DNA from: Patescibacteria group bacterium
GTDB lineage: Bacteria > Patescibacteriota > Microgenomatia > UBA1406 > GWC2-37-13
NCBI GenBank assembly: GCA_026416375.1
Contig: JAOAFI010000030.1
Span: 1 to 50,922 of the forward strand
Direction of reading: 5' to 3'
Length of the DNA stretch: 50,922 bases
The notes under the pieces are model-generated. The model ran no database searches. It had not been told where the DNA came from and was given only the letters and a program-made list of their open reading frames with translations. This document shows, piece after piece, positions 1 to 9,417 of this stretch (position 1 is its first letter; each line of letters starts with the position of its first letter). The position numbers were made by a program, and so were the translations under genes.

Positions 1-438
1 ACCTTCATCATTAGACATTTCTTTGACAATCACTCCTTTTTTTTGAGCTAAACGGATATTATATCTTGTTTTATGATGCATATTTTTTAACAACTCATCT
101 TCAGATTTAGTTAGATCTAATATTTGCGTCCAATCTGGAAATAAAGGATGAGGAGATTTTTTTAATTTTAAATTTTGTCCTCTAGCTGACGGATTGAGTT
201 TTGAATTTTTTTCAACGTATGGCTCAATTTTTATAAAAATTAAATTATTTTGTTTGCCAAATTGGTACAATTTTTCCAAAGTTTTTTTATCAGGCATTTT
301 TGAACGGGGAAGATAACCAATTTTATATTTTGAAAAAGGAATTTTGTGAATAGACAACAAAAAATTATTTATCTTCTCTGTTTCAATTCCCGTTTGATTT
401 CTTGTTTTTTTCCATTTTTGAGATTGAAGAGGATGCAT
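1..438 (-). CDS. FemAB/FemX-like peptidoglycan bridge aminoacyltransferase, partial (runs off window start)
   Basis: Own minus-strand translation from ATG at 438: MHPLQSQKWKKTRNQTGIE...DWTQILDLTKSEDELLKNMHHKTRYNIRLAQKKGVIVKE; the MHxKTRYNIRLAxKKGV motif is typical of FemAB. Confidence 0.8.
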   Translation of the reverse strand, partial: MHPLQSQKWKKTRNQTGIETEKINNFLLSIHKIPFSKYKIGYLPRSKMPDKKTLEKLYQFGKQNNLIFIKIEPYVEKNSKLNPSARGQNLKLKKSPHPLFPDWTQILDLTKSEDELLKNMHHKTRYNIRLAQKKGVIVKEMSNDEG

Positions 439-443
439 ATTTT

Positions 444-470
444 AAATTAAAAATTAAAAGTTAAAAATTA
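444..470. repeat. Heptad array at the femX/GT4 junction
   Basis: AAATTAA AAATTAA AAGTTAA AAATTA; provides the stop codon of the 461..1576 GT4. Confidence 0.7.
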
Positions 471-1576
471 TCAACGCAATTTTTTATTAAAGTCAATGTT
501 TTTTCGGCGCATTTTTCCCAGGAAAATTCTTTGATTCTTTTTTGGCCTTTTTTGATTAGATCATTTTTTAATTTTTTATCTTCTTTAATAAGTTTTAATT
601 TTTCAACTAAATCAAAAACATTATTAGGATCAAAATAAAGACAAGCATCGGCAGCAATTTCAGGAAGAGAAGAAGAAAAAGAAGAGATTACTGGACAGCC
701 AAAATTCATTGCTTCAAGAATTGGTATTCCAAATCCTTCATAAAAAGAAGGAAGAACAAAGCAAAAAGCATTTTTATAAAGAAAAATAAGCTGATTATCA
801 GTAATGTAATCAGTAAAATAAACATCATTTTCTAAATTTAAATTATTAACTAAATTAAAAATTTCTTTATACATCCAGCCTTTTTTGCCAGCAATAATTA
901 ATTTAAATTCCGGATATAATTGTTTGAATTTTTCAAAAGCTTTAATAAGAGTAGTAATATTTTTTCTTGGCTGAAGAGTTCCAACATATAATATATATGG
1001 ATAATTTATATTTTCTTTTTTTAAATTATTGTTGGAAATTAAATAATTATTTTTTGAAATTTTTTTTCCAAAACCATTATAAATAACTTCGATTTTTTCT
1101 TCAGGAATATGATAATTTTTTATAATGTCTTTTTTTGTTGTTTTTGAAACAGCAATAATTTTTTTTGATTTTTTTAAAGAATATTCAGTCCAATATTTTA
1201 ATTGAATTAGGTCTTTTAATAAAAAGTCTTTTGGATAATAAATGTAAGATAAATCATGAATTGTGACAATTGACGGTATTGGAGAAAAACGAGGAATATA
1301 ATGAGCTGGAGAAAAAAATATATCAATATCTTTTTTTTGATGAAGCTTTATTGGCAGAAAAATCTGCGACCAAAAAAAATTGCCAGAAACAACTTCGTAT
1401 TTAAAATATCCTGATTCTTTTGGTAAATCTTTTCTTGGCGAGTTTTTTAAGTATATTATAAATTGTATATTTTTATTAGATTTTTTTTTAAAATAATAAA
1501 TAAGATTAAAAGCATAATTTGAAACACCTACTTTTTTTTCAACATTAGCCTCATTTCCATCAATTCCGATTATCAT
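461..1576 (-). CDS. Glycosyltransferase family 4 (GT-B)
   Basis: ORF; YPYILYVGTLQPRKNITTLIKAF and PSFYEGFGIPILEAMNFGCPVISS motifs. Confidence 0.9.
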   Translation of the reverse strand: MIIGIDGNEANVEKKVGVSNYAFNLIYYFKKKSNKNIQFIIYLKNSPRKDLPKESGYFKYEVVSGNFFWSQIFLPIKLHQKKDIDIFFSPAHYIPRFSPIPSIVTIHDLSYIYYPKDFLLKDLIQLKYWTEYSLKKSKKIIAVSKTTKKDIIKNYHIPEEKIEVIYNGFGKKISKNNYLISNNNLKKENINYPYILYVGTLQPRKNITTLIKAFEKFKQLYPEFKLIIAGKKGWMYKEIFNLVNNLNLENDVYFTDYITDNQLIFLYKNAFCFVLPSFYEGFGIPILEAMNFGCPVISSFSSSLPEIAADACLYFDPNNVFDLVEKLKLIKEDKKLKNDLIKKGQKRIKEFSWEKCAEKTLTLIKNCVDNF

Positions 1577-2765
1577 ATTTCATATTATAATAAACTTTTT
1601 CTAATTTCTTAGCAATTATTTTCCAATTATATTTTTCTTTAACTAAATTATAAGCATTAATTCTTATTTTTTCATAAAAATTTTTATCAGAGATTATTTT
1701 TTTAATTTTATCTGAAAATTCTTGGGGATTATTGGCTATTAAAACTTCTTTGTTTTCTTTTATATCAAGTCCTGTGATTCCGGTTGTTGTTGAAATAATT
1801 GGTATTCCTGAGGCCATTGCGCCTAAAATTTTAAGTCTAGTTCCTCCAGGACCAAATATTGGTGCGATAAAAAGATTAGCTTTTTGATAAAGTTTTTTAA
1901 TAGTTTTTTTGTCATTTGGTTTTACATCAATTATTTTTATATTTTTTTCCTTTATCTGACCTAGTTTTTTTAAAGCATTTTGTCCGGCAATAATAAGATT
2001 AATATTTTTTATATTTTTAATTAGAGGATAAATTTTTTTGATTAAATACAAAGCAGCTTCAGTATTTTGAAGCCATGAAAAATTGCCGACAAAAAGAATT
2101 AATGGTTTTTTTAAATTTTTTTGTCTTAACTTTTTTACTAAAAGATCTTCTCCGGCGCCATTTGGAATAACTATTGGAGAAATAAAATTTAAATGATTTT
2201 TAATTATTTTAGCATCATTTTCTGAAACAGCACCAACCTTATTAGCATTTTTCCAATAAAATATTTCTGATTTCTTTAATTTTAAGACATCTAAATAAAA
2301 AAGCCATTTTATGATAAAAGGTAATGAATTAACAAAATGTTGATAAACCTTATATTCAATTGTTTGTTCAAGTAAAAAAATAGGTGTATTAATTTTTGGC
2401 AAATGAGGCATAATATAAAAAGTTTCAGCATGTATAATATCAAATTGTTCGTTTTCAACAAGTTTTTTTAAAATATTTTTTGCTTCTTTTGAGTGATTTC
2501 TAACGATTAAAAAAGGATCATTAGACAAAACAGCTTTTAAAATGTTTTTTAAAGTAAATGGTTTTTCTGATCTTTTACAAAAATAAATTTTTTTGCAATA
2601 AAAAGATAATTTTTCTTGATATTTTTTTTCTTCCTCATTTTTATAAAGACAAACTAAATATATTTTATGATTTTTTGAAAGATATTTTAAAAGATTATAT
2701 GTTCTAACTTGTCCTCCAGATGAAGGCGGATATGGAACATATGGAGTGAGCATTAAAATTTTCAT
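1560..2765 (-). CDS. Glycosyltransferase family 4 (GT-B)
   Basis: ORF; N-terminal TPYVPYPPSSGGQVRTYNLLKYL and C-terminal GPGGTRLKILGAMASGIPIISTTTG. Confidence 0.88.
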   Translation of the reverse strand: MKILMLTPYVPYPPSSGGQVRTYNLLKYLSKNHKIYLVCLYKNEEEKKYQEKLSFYCKKIYFCKRSEKPFTLKNILKAVLSNDPFLIVRNHSKEAKNILKKLVENEQFDIIHAETFYIMPHLPKINTPIFLLEQTIEYKVYQHFVNSLPFIIKWLFYLDVLKLKKSEIFYWKNANKVGAVSENDAKIIKNHLNFISPIVIPNGAGEDLLVKKLRQKNLKKPLILFVGNFSWLQNTEAALYLIKKIYPLIKNIKNINLIIAGQNALKKLGQIKEKNIKIIDVKPNDKKTIKKLYQKANLFIAPIFGPGGTRLKILGAMASGIPIISTTTGITGLDIKENKEVLIANNPQEFSDKIKKIISDKNFYEKIRINAYNLVKEKYNWKIIAKKLEKVYYNMKYDNRN

Positions 2766-4198
2766 AATTTAAAAATTGAAAAATTTTCATTTTCAAAAAT
2801 AAGTTTATATTTTGATTTTAATTTTTCAATTTCATTAATACTTGAAGTAATTAAATATTGATAGCCTATTTTTTTTAATTCTTCCGGGTCTTTATATATT
2901 GCTGGTGCTCCTTTTCTTTCTGATAAATAAAGAAGAGTAGTGTCTCCTGTTTTATCAACAATAATTTTATCTTCAGAAAGAGTTAGACTTTTTATAATAT
3001 TTGCCTGCTGAATTAATTCTTGAGAATAATTATAATGATTTTTTATTTGATAAAAAGAAAAAAACCAGGATAAAAAAAACATTATTAGTATAATGAAAAA
3101 ACCTAAAGAAAAATTAATATTTTTTTTGTTTTCAAAAATAAAATTTATTCCTAAACCAGAAAATAAGGAAATAGTTGGCAAAATTAATGTTTGATAATAA
3201 TCATGTTGAACATTTCCTCCTTGAAAAACAAAAAGATAAGATAAAGTAGAAATTAAAAAAGAATAAAAAAAATAATTTTTATTTTTTTGAATAATGCCGA
3301 TTATTAAGAAAAATGTAAGATAGCCACCTAAAATTAAGTTATTGATTCTTTCAAAAAAAATCCATCTAAAAAATGCTGGCTTAAAAAAAATTTTTTCCAG
3401 TCCGGAACCAGTATTGATTCCAGTAATTAACCATTCATTAGCAGGTATTCCTTCTGGAAAATTATTTATGTAATTTCTCCAAATAATTAAAGGAATAATT
3501 GCTAATATAAAATAAAAATAAAAATAAATTTTTTTAAATATTTTAAATTGATCTTTTTTAAAGAATAAATAGATTAAAGGAAAAACAAAAAAAATAGCTG
3601 TTGGCTTAATTAATAAAGATGAAGAAAAAAATATTAAAGAAACAAAATAAAACAAAATATTTATTATTTTTTTATTTTTATTATTGATTAATAAATAAAG
3701 AAAAAAAATTGAAATCATTGAAAAAGCTAAAGCAGTTGTTTCAGGCAAAATTACTCGGCTATAAAAAACAAAAAAAGGCATAACTGCATAAATAAATGAT
3801 CCAAAAAAAGCAGATAATCTATTTTTTTCTTTTAATAAAAAATAATATATTAAAGAAATTATTATTAGACTAAAAAATATTGATGTCAATCTTCCCCAGA
3901 TTTCTAGTGAAAAATAAGGAAATATTTTATAAAGATAAGCAAAAATGGTATTATATAAAGGAAATTCAACCATTCGATATCCTTTAGGATTTTCTATTCC
4001 TGATTGAATATTTGATAGATCGTCATATTTTGGATGCAATAGATCAAAGCCGTTTTTTATAAAATTTTTAGCTACTGATGCAGTATCAGCTTGTCTCCAA
4101 GAATGAAAATCAGCTAATGGAATATTTATTTTATAGAGGCGAAAAATTAACCCAATAATTAAAATAAAAAATAAAATTAAAAAATCAATTTTTTTCAT
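2762..4198 (-). CDS. Polytopic glycosyltransferase, PMT/ArnT (GT39/GT83)-like
   Basis: ORF track extends to 4297, but start at 4198 (MKKIDFLILFF) is preferred; multi-TM, early DFHSWRQADTASVAKNF motif. Confidence 0.75.
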   Translation of the reverse strand: MKKIDFLILFFILIIGLIFRLYKINIPLADFHSWRQADTASVAKNFIKNGFDLLHPKYDDLSNIQSGIENPKGYRMVEFPLYNTIFAYLYKIFPYFSLEIWGRLTSIFFSLIIISLIYYFLLKEKNRLSAFFGSFIYAVMPFFVFYSRVILPETTALAFSMISIFFLYLLINNKNKKIINILFYFVSLIFFSSSLLIKPTAIFFVFPLIYLFFKKDQFKIFKKIYFYFYFILAIIPLIIWRNYINNFPEGIPANEWLITGINTGSGLEKIFFKPAFFRWIFFERINNLILGGYLTFFLIIGIIQKNKNYFFYSFLISTLSYLFVFQGGNVQHDYYQTLILPTISLFSGLGINFIFENKKNINFSLGFFIILIMFFLSWFFSFYQIKNHYNYSQELIQQANIIKSLTLSEDKIIVDKTGDTTLLYLSERKGAPAIYKDPEELKKIGYQYLITSSINEIEKLKSKYKLIFENENFSIFKL

Positions 4199-5693
4199 TT
4201 TTGAAAGATAAATTTCTAAAAGCAATAAATAAACCAGCAATAATCCAAAAAGTATAGGCAACTTTTGAAGCTTCAAAAACATCAATATAAGAAGCATTAA
4301 TAAGTAAAGCTCCTAACCCAAAAGTAAAACCAATAAATGGGAAATTGTTTTTATCTAATTTTTTCTTTATTGAAAAAAATGTTTTTTTGATGATATTAAA
4401 AATAATTATTAAAAAACTCAAAGTTCCAAAAAACCCAAATTCTCCAAGCCAGCGAAGATAATCATTATCTGTTGCTTCAGTGATTGATGATGGTCCTGTT
4501 CCAAGAAAAGGATTTTTTTTGAAAGCATTTATAGCTCTTGGCCATTCAACTTGAAGTCTAGTAGCAAAAGAAATATCAGAAACAACAGTATTTACTGGTT
4601 TTAAATTAGCAGAGATTGTTGTTATAAATTCTTCTTTATTTATGTTTGAAATTTTTCCTGATAAAGTTGCTTCTTTTAATTTTTCTTCAACTATTTTTTG
4701 TTTAAATTCGTTTAAATTTATTTCATTTTTTATTTCTTTATTTTGATCTTTTAGTTTTATATAAAAAGATCCAGCTGGTAATTCTTTGGTAGTAATTTTT
4801 TGACCGATATAAACAGCTCCAGTTTTTTCATCAACTAAAATTGTTCTTATTTGAAAAGTTTTTAAAAATCTTTTAGTTAATTCTCCAGTTGTCAGCATAA
4901 GCAAGATAGTTAAAATAATTACGAAAATTGAAAATTTATATTTTTTTATAAAAAATAAAAAAGAAAAAACAGCAATTATATATGCTCCAAAAGATATTCT
5001 TGAAGCAGTATAAATCAAAATAATTAGGCTTAATATGAAAAGAAATAAATATTTTTTTTGATTAAACAAAAAATAAAAACTTAAGATTATTGGTATTGAA
5101 AAAACTAAAAATGAAGCTAAGTCATAATGTCCGGCAAAAGTAGAGGAGATTCTTGCTTCTGGAGTAAGATATAAAAGATAGCCTTTAGCAAATTCTGGAT
5201 TCATTGTTTGAACTGCAGGAAAATTTAAAAATTTTTGGCCAATTCCATATAAAACTACTAGCCAAACAGCAATAAAAAAATATTTTATTATTTCAAAAAA
5301 ATCTTTTTTTGTTTTTACTAAGGAATAGGCAATAAAAAAAACAATCATATATTCAATTCTTCTTAATGAATGAAGAAAACCAAGATGAGGATATTCAATA
5401 TTTTTTGATATATATATATTCCACAAAAAAGAAGAAAAAACAAAAATCCAAAAAATAGAAAATAAAATAAAAAATCTTTTTTCTAAAACAACTTTTTTTC
5501 TTAAAAGCTGAATAAAAAAAATTGAAGTTAAAATAGATAAATATATATCATCAGCTCTTAAAGCGATATAGGTATAATTAATTATTTTAATAGGAATTTT
5601 TGGCCATAAAGGAGCAAAAAAAATAAAACCGACAAAAAACCATTTTAAAATATTTTTATCAATAAATTTAATTAATTTTAAAAGCTTCTTCAT
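4185..5693 (-). CDS. O-antigen ligase/polymerase family membrane protein
   Basis: Multi-TM; RLQVEWPRAINAFKKNPFLGTGPSS...DNDYLRWLGEFGFFG typical of WaaL/Wzy_C. Confidence 0.8.
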   Translation of the reverse strand: MKKLLKLIKFIDKNILKWFFVGFIFFAPLWPKIPIKIINYTYIALRADDIYLSILTSIFFIQLLRKKVVLEKRFFILFSIFWIFVFSSFLWNIYISKNIEYPHLGFLHSLRRIEYMIVFFIAYSLVKTKKDFFEIIKYFFIAVWLVVLYGIGQKFLNFPAVQTMNPEFAKGYLLYLTPEARISSTFAGHYDLASFLVFSIPIILSFYFLFNQKKYLFLFILSLIILIYTASRISFGAYIIAVFSFLFFIKKYKFSIFVIILTILLMLTTGELTKRFLKTFQIRTILVDEKTGAVYIGQKITTKELPAGSFYIKLKDQNKEIKNEINLNEFKQKIVEEKLKEATLSGKISNINKEEFITTISANLKPVNTVVSDISFATRLQVEWPRAINAFKKNPFLGTGPSSITEATDNDYLRWLGEFGFFGTLSFLIIIFNIIKKTFFSIKKKLDKNNFPFIGFTFGLGALLINASYIDVFEASKVAYTFWIIAGLFIAFRNLSFKNEKN

Positions 5694-6567
5694 AAGTATT
5701 GATTAAATAATTATTTTTTTTAATTTTTCCAATAATAATAGCTATTAGTGCTTTTAATTTTAATAAAAATTTTAATATTAATAAATTTATTTTAGAATAA
5801 TGTTTTTTGTAGAAAAATAAAAAACCTTTATATACTTGCAATATTGGAAAAGTTTTTCCGCTTGATGATGCAGATGCTAAATGAATAATTTTTGATTCAG
5901 GATAAAAATAAACATTAAATCCAATTTTATTTGCTCGATATAATAAATCTACTTCTTCCATATACATAAAAATTTTTTCATCAAACCCTTTTAATTTATT
6001 GAAATAATTTTTTTTTGTTAATATACAAGCTCCTGAAATCCAATCAACTTTTTTTGTTTTTTCTGGGGAAAATCTAGTCAAACCCCAATAATCGCCTTTT
6101 AAAAATAAACTAGAAAAAACAACTGGTAAAGTAAAAAAATAAGCAGCTGAAGGTTGAGGAGTTAAATCTTTATTTAATAATTTTGGTCCTAAAAAATGAA
6201 TTTTTGTTTCATTTTTTTGATAAAAATAAAAAAGTTTTTCAATTGAGCGATTTAAAATTATTGTATCTGAATTAAGAAAAAGAATATATTTTCCTTTAGC
6301 ATTTTTTACTCCTAAATTGTTTCCTTTTCCAAAACCTAAATTTTGATTTGTTTGAATATAAATTATATGATTTTTTTTGTTTTTTGAATATTCTTCAAGC
6401 ATTTTTTTTGAACCATCAAAAGAATTATTATCAATAACGATTATTTCATATTTTATTTTTGATTTAAAAAGCGATCGATTTATTGATTCCAAGCAATTTT
6501 TTGTTATATTTTTTGTGTTAAAAGAAATAATAATAATTGAAAGATCAATTTTTTTTGTTTTTGCCAT
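5668..6567 (-). CDS. Glycosyltransferase family 2
   Basis: SIIIISFNTKNITKNCLESI, NQNLGFGKGNNLGVKNAKGKYILFLNSD, GACILTKKNYFNKLKGFDEKIFMYMEEVDL. Confidence 0.92.
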   Translation of the reverse strand: MAKTKKIDLSIIIISFNTKNITKNCLESINRSLFKSKIKYEIIVIDNNSFDGSKKMLEEYSKNKKNHIIYIQTNQNLGFGKGNNLGVKNAKGKYILFLNSDTIILNRSIEKLFYFYQKNETKIHFLGPKLLNKDLTPQPSAAYFFTLPVVFSSLFLKGDYWGLTRFSPEKTKKVDWISGACILTKKNYFNKLKGFDEKIFMYMEEVDLLYRANKIGFNVYFYPESKIIHLASASSSGKTFPILQVYKGFLFFYKKHYSKINLLILKFLLKLKALIAIIIGKIKKNNYLINTYEEAFKIN

Positions 6568-6609
6568 TTATATATTATATAATAAAAAAAGTAAAAAAAA
6601 TTAATGTTA

Positions 6610-6681
6610 GCTAGCATAGCTCAGTGGCAGAGCAGTCGTTTCATAAGCGACGGGTCGGGGGTTCGAATCCCTCTGCTAGCA
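6610..6681 (+). tRNA. tRNA-Met (anticodon CAT; elongator-like, tRNA-Ile2 not excluded)
   Basis: Acceptor GCTAGCA/TGCTAGC, D stem GCTC/GAGC, anticodon loop TTCATAA, T arm GGGGGTTCGAATCCCTC; CCA not encoded. Confidence 0.93.
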
Positions 6682-6702
6682 CTTTAAAAATTGTTTTTTA
6701 AA

Positions 6703-7245
6703 ATGAAAAATTTAAATATTATTGACAAAATTAAAAACAAAATTTTTATTCAAGATTATTCAAAAAAACCAATAATTGAAGGAGTAAAAATATTTGATAT
6801 AAAAAGATTTTTTGGCGAGGATGGTATTTTTGAGGAAGTAACAAGAATTAATGAAAACGGCTGTCTTGAGGTTTTTCCTGAATTTAAATTGCGTCAAATT
6901 AATCGTTCAAAAATTTTAGCTGGTGCTGTAAAAGCCTGGCATATTCATTATTATCAAGAAGATATTTGGTATATTGGTCCTGAAGATCATATGATTTTGG
7001 GTCTCTGGGATTTAAGAGAAAATTCTTTAACAAAAGATTTAAAAATGAGAATTGTTATGGGTGCTACTTATTCAAAATTGGTTTATATTCCAAGAGGAGT
7101 AGCTCATGGAGTAGTTAATATATCGAATAAAGAAGGAACAATTATTTATTTTGTGAATAATCAGTTTAATTTTCAAGATCCTGATGAAAGAAGACTTCCT
7201 TGGGATATAATTGGTACTGATTTTTGGCAACCTGAAAAAGGGTAA
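6703..7245 (+). CDS. dTDP-4-dehydrorhamnose 3,5-epimerase-like cupin
   Basis: KLRQINRSKILAGAVKAWHIHYYQEDIWYIGPED and VYIPRGVAHGVVN; ATG at 6703 preferred over TTG at 6691. Confidence 0.75.
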   Translation: MKNLNIIDKIKNKIFIQDYSKKPIIEGVKIFDIKRFFGEDGIFEEVTRINENGCLEVFPEFKLRQINRSKILAGAVKAWHIHYYQEDIWYIGPEDHMILGLWDLRENSLTKDLKMRIVMGATYSKLVYIPRGVAHGVVNISNKEGTIIYFVNNQFNFQDPDERRLPWDIIGTDFWQPEKG

Positions 7246-7248
7246 AAA

Positions 7249-8052
7249 ATGAAAAAAAATATTTATTTAATAAAATTTGGTGGAAGTATTATCACTGATA
7301 AAAATTCTCCTTTAAAAATTAATTTTAAAGCAATTGATAATTTAAGTTATCAAATAGATATTATCAAAAAAGAAAATCTTGATTTAAATTTAATTATTGG
7401 TAATGGAGCTGGATCTTTTGGTCATTATTATGCTAAAAAATATAAAATCAATGATAATTATGTTAATTTTGAAAATTATGGTTTTTCAAAAGTTAATTTT
7501 TCTGTTAGAAAATTAAATTTATTAATTATTGAAAAATTAATTGAAAAAAATATTAGTTGTATTTCTTTTAGTCCTTCTTCTTTTTTGTTTTCAAAAAATA
7601 AAAAATTAAAAAAAATTATTATTGAACCGATAATTAATTGTTTAAATCAAAATATAATTCCTCTTGTATATGGAGATATTATTTTTGATGAAAAATTAAA
7701 TTCAGTAATTTTTTCAACAGAAAGAGTATTTAAAGAATTAATTTTTAAATTAATAAAATTAAATTACAAAATAAAGTTTATTATTTATTGTTCAGATGTT
7801 GATGGAATATATGATGAGAATAAAAAAATTATTAATAAAATAAATAAGAATAATTTTTTAGAAATAAAAGAAAAATTGACAAAATATTCTCAAAAATATG
7901 ATGTTACTGGAGGAATAATTCATAAAATAGAAGAGTCTTTAGAGTTATTTGATAAATTTAGTATTCCTTCTTTAATCTTTAATGCAACAAAAAACAATCA
8001 ACTGATAAGATTTTTTAGAGGAGAAAAAATAACAGGAACTTTTATAAAATAA
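7249..8052 (+). CDS. Isopentenyl phosphate kinase-like (amino-acid kinase fold)
   Basis: FGGSIITDK, GAGSFGHYYAKKY, SFSPSSF, IPLVYGDIIFD, SDVDGIY and DVTGGI in the order found in archaeal IPKs. Confidence 0.8.
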   Translation: MKKNIYLIKFGGSIITDKNSPLKINFKAIDNLSYQIDIIKKENLDLNLIIGNGAGSFGHYYAKKYKINDNYVNFENYGFSKVNFSVRKLNLLIIEKLIEKNISCISFSPSSFLFSKNKKLKKIIIEPIINCLNQNIIPLVYGDIIFDEKLNSVIFSTERVFKELIFKLIKLNYKIKFIIYCSDVDGIYDENKKIINKINKNNFLEIKEKLTKYSQKYDVTGGIIHKIEESLELFDKFSIPSLIFNATKNNQLIRFFRGEKITGTFIK

Positions 8053-8087
8053 TTATTTTTTTTAAATTTAATTTTTTAATTTTTATT

Positions 8088-9290
8088 TTAAAAATCTTTA
8101 ATATAATATTTTTTTCCTCTTAAATTTTTTGGCAGATATTCTTGATTTATTTTTTTGCCTGTTTGTTTTTCAACAAGCCAAGGATAACGAACATGATTTT
8201 TTTCATAACCTAATGATTTCATTACTTTATTTTCAGGGTTTCGAAGATGAAGAGGAATGGGATCAAGATTGATATTTTCTAAATCCTCAAGAGCTTTTTG
8301 AATGCCGACAGTTGAGGCAATTGATTTTTTAGCAGTGGCTAAATATGTTGCTGTTTGAGCTAGTATTAATGATGCTTCAGGCATGCCGATCATATGAACA
8401 GCCTGCATGCAAGATGTTGCCAAAACCAAAGCAGTAGGCTGGGCGTTGCTGATGTCTTCGCTGGCAAAAATTACCATTCGTCTGGCAATAAAAACTGGGT
8501 CTTCACCAGCCTTTATCATTCTTGCTAAATAATGAAGAGCGGCATCAGGATCTCCTCCTCTCATTGATTTTATAAAAGCAGAAATTGTGTCATAATGAGC
8601 ATCGCCTTTTTTATCATAAAAAATTGATTTTTGTTGAAGAGTATTTTCTATTGTTTTTATATCAATTCTTTTATTTATGTCTGTTGCTAATTCTAAAGCA
8701 TTTAAAGCAGTTCGGGCATCTCCATGAGAATAATTTATTAAATATTTGATTGCCTCGGTTTCAAATTTGTGATTAGGAAAAAATGTTAAAGCTTTGTCAA
8801 TAATTTTTTTTATTTCATTATCTTTTAACTGATATAAAACATAAATTTGACATCTTGAAATTAAAGGAGCAATTACTTCAAATCCTGGATTTTCAGTGGT
8901 TGCGCCAATTAAAGTTATTGTTCCATCTTCAACATAAGGTAAAAAAGCGTCTTGTTGGGCTTTATTAAATCGATGAATTTCATCAATAAAAATAATTGTT
9001 TGATTTTTAGAAAAAAGATTTTTTTCTTTTGATTTTTTAATAATTTCTTTGACTTCATTAATTGTACTTGTCACTGCTGAAAAAGAAATAAATTCAGCTT
9101 TGATATATTTGGCTATTAATCTGGCTAAAGTAGTTTTTCCGCATCCTGGCGGACCCCAAAAAATCATTGAGAATATTTTTCCTTTTTCAATCATTTTTCG
9201 GATAACGCCGTTTTTTCCAACCAAATGTTTTTGACCAATAAATTCATTTAATGTTTTTGGCCTAAGTTTTTCAGCTAAAGGAGCATCCAT
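8088..9290 (-). CDS. rarA: Replication-associated recombination protein A (RarA/MgsA AAA+ ATPase)
   Basis: MDAPLAEKLRPKTLNEFIGQKHLVG, FWGPPGCGKTTLA, FIDEIHRFNKAQQDAFLPYVEDG; start at 9290. Confidence 0.95.
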   Translation of the reverse strand: MDAPLAEKLRPKTLNEFIGQKHLVGKNGVIRKMIEKGKIFSMIFWGPPGCGKTTLARLIAKYIKAEFISFSAVTSTINEVKEIIKKSKEKNLFSKNQTIIFIDEIHRFNKAQQDAFLPYVEDGTITLIGATTENPGFEVIAPLISRCQIYVLYQLKDNEIKKIIDKALTFFPNHKFETEAIKYLINYSHGDARTALNALELATDINKRIDIKTIENTLQQKSIFYDKKGDAHYDTISAFIKSMRGGDPDAALHYLARMIKAGEDPVFIARRMVIFASEDISNAQPTALVLATSCMQAVHMIGMPEASLILAQTATYLATAKKSIASTVGIQKALEDLENINLDPIPLHLRNPENKVMKSLGYEKNHVRYPWLVEKQTGKKINQEYLPKNLRGKKYYIKDF

Positions 9291-9336
9291 AATATTGATA
9301 TAATTATAAGATATAATTATAAAATTCAAAACTCAA

Positions 9337-9366
9337 TCCGCCGGTTGGCGGACGCCAGCTGGCGGA
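9337..9366. repeat. GC-rich double palindrome
   Basis: TCCGCCGGTTGGCGGACGCCAGCTGGCGGA: TCCGCC-GGTT-GGCGGA hairpin followed by the perfect palindrome CGCCAGCTGGCG. Confidence 0.8.
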
Positions 9367-9417
9367 CAAAATGAAAAATAAAAATATTTTTTTTAAGAAA
9401 TGAGTATAAAAATCATT

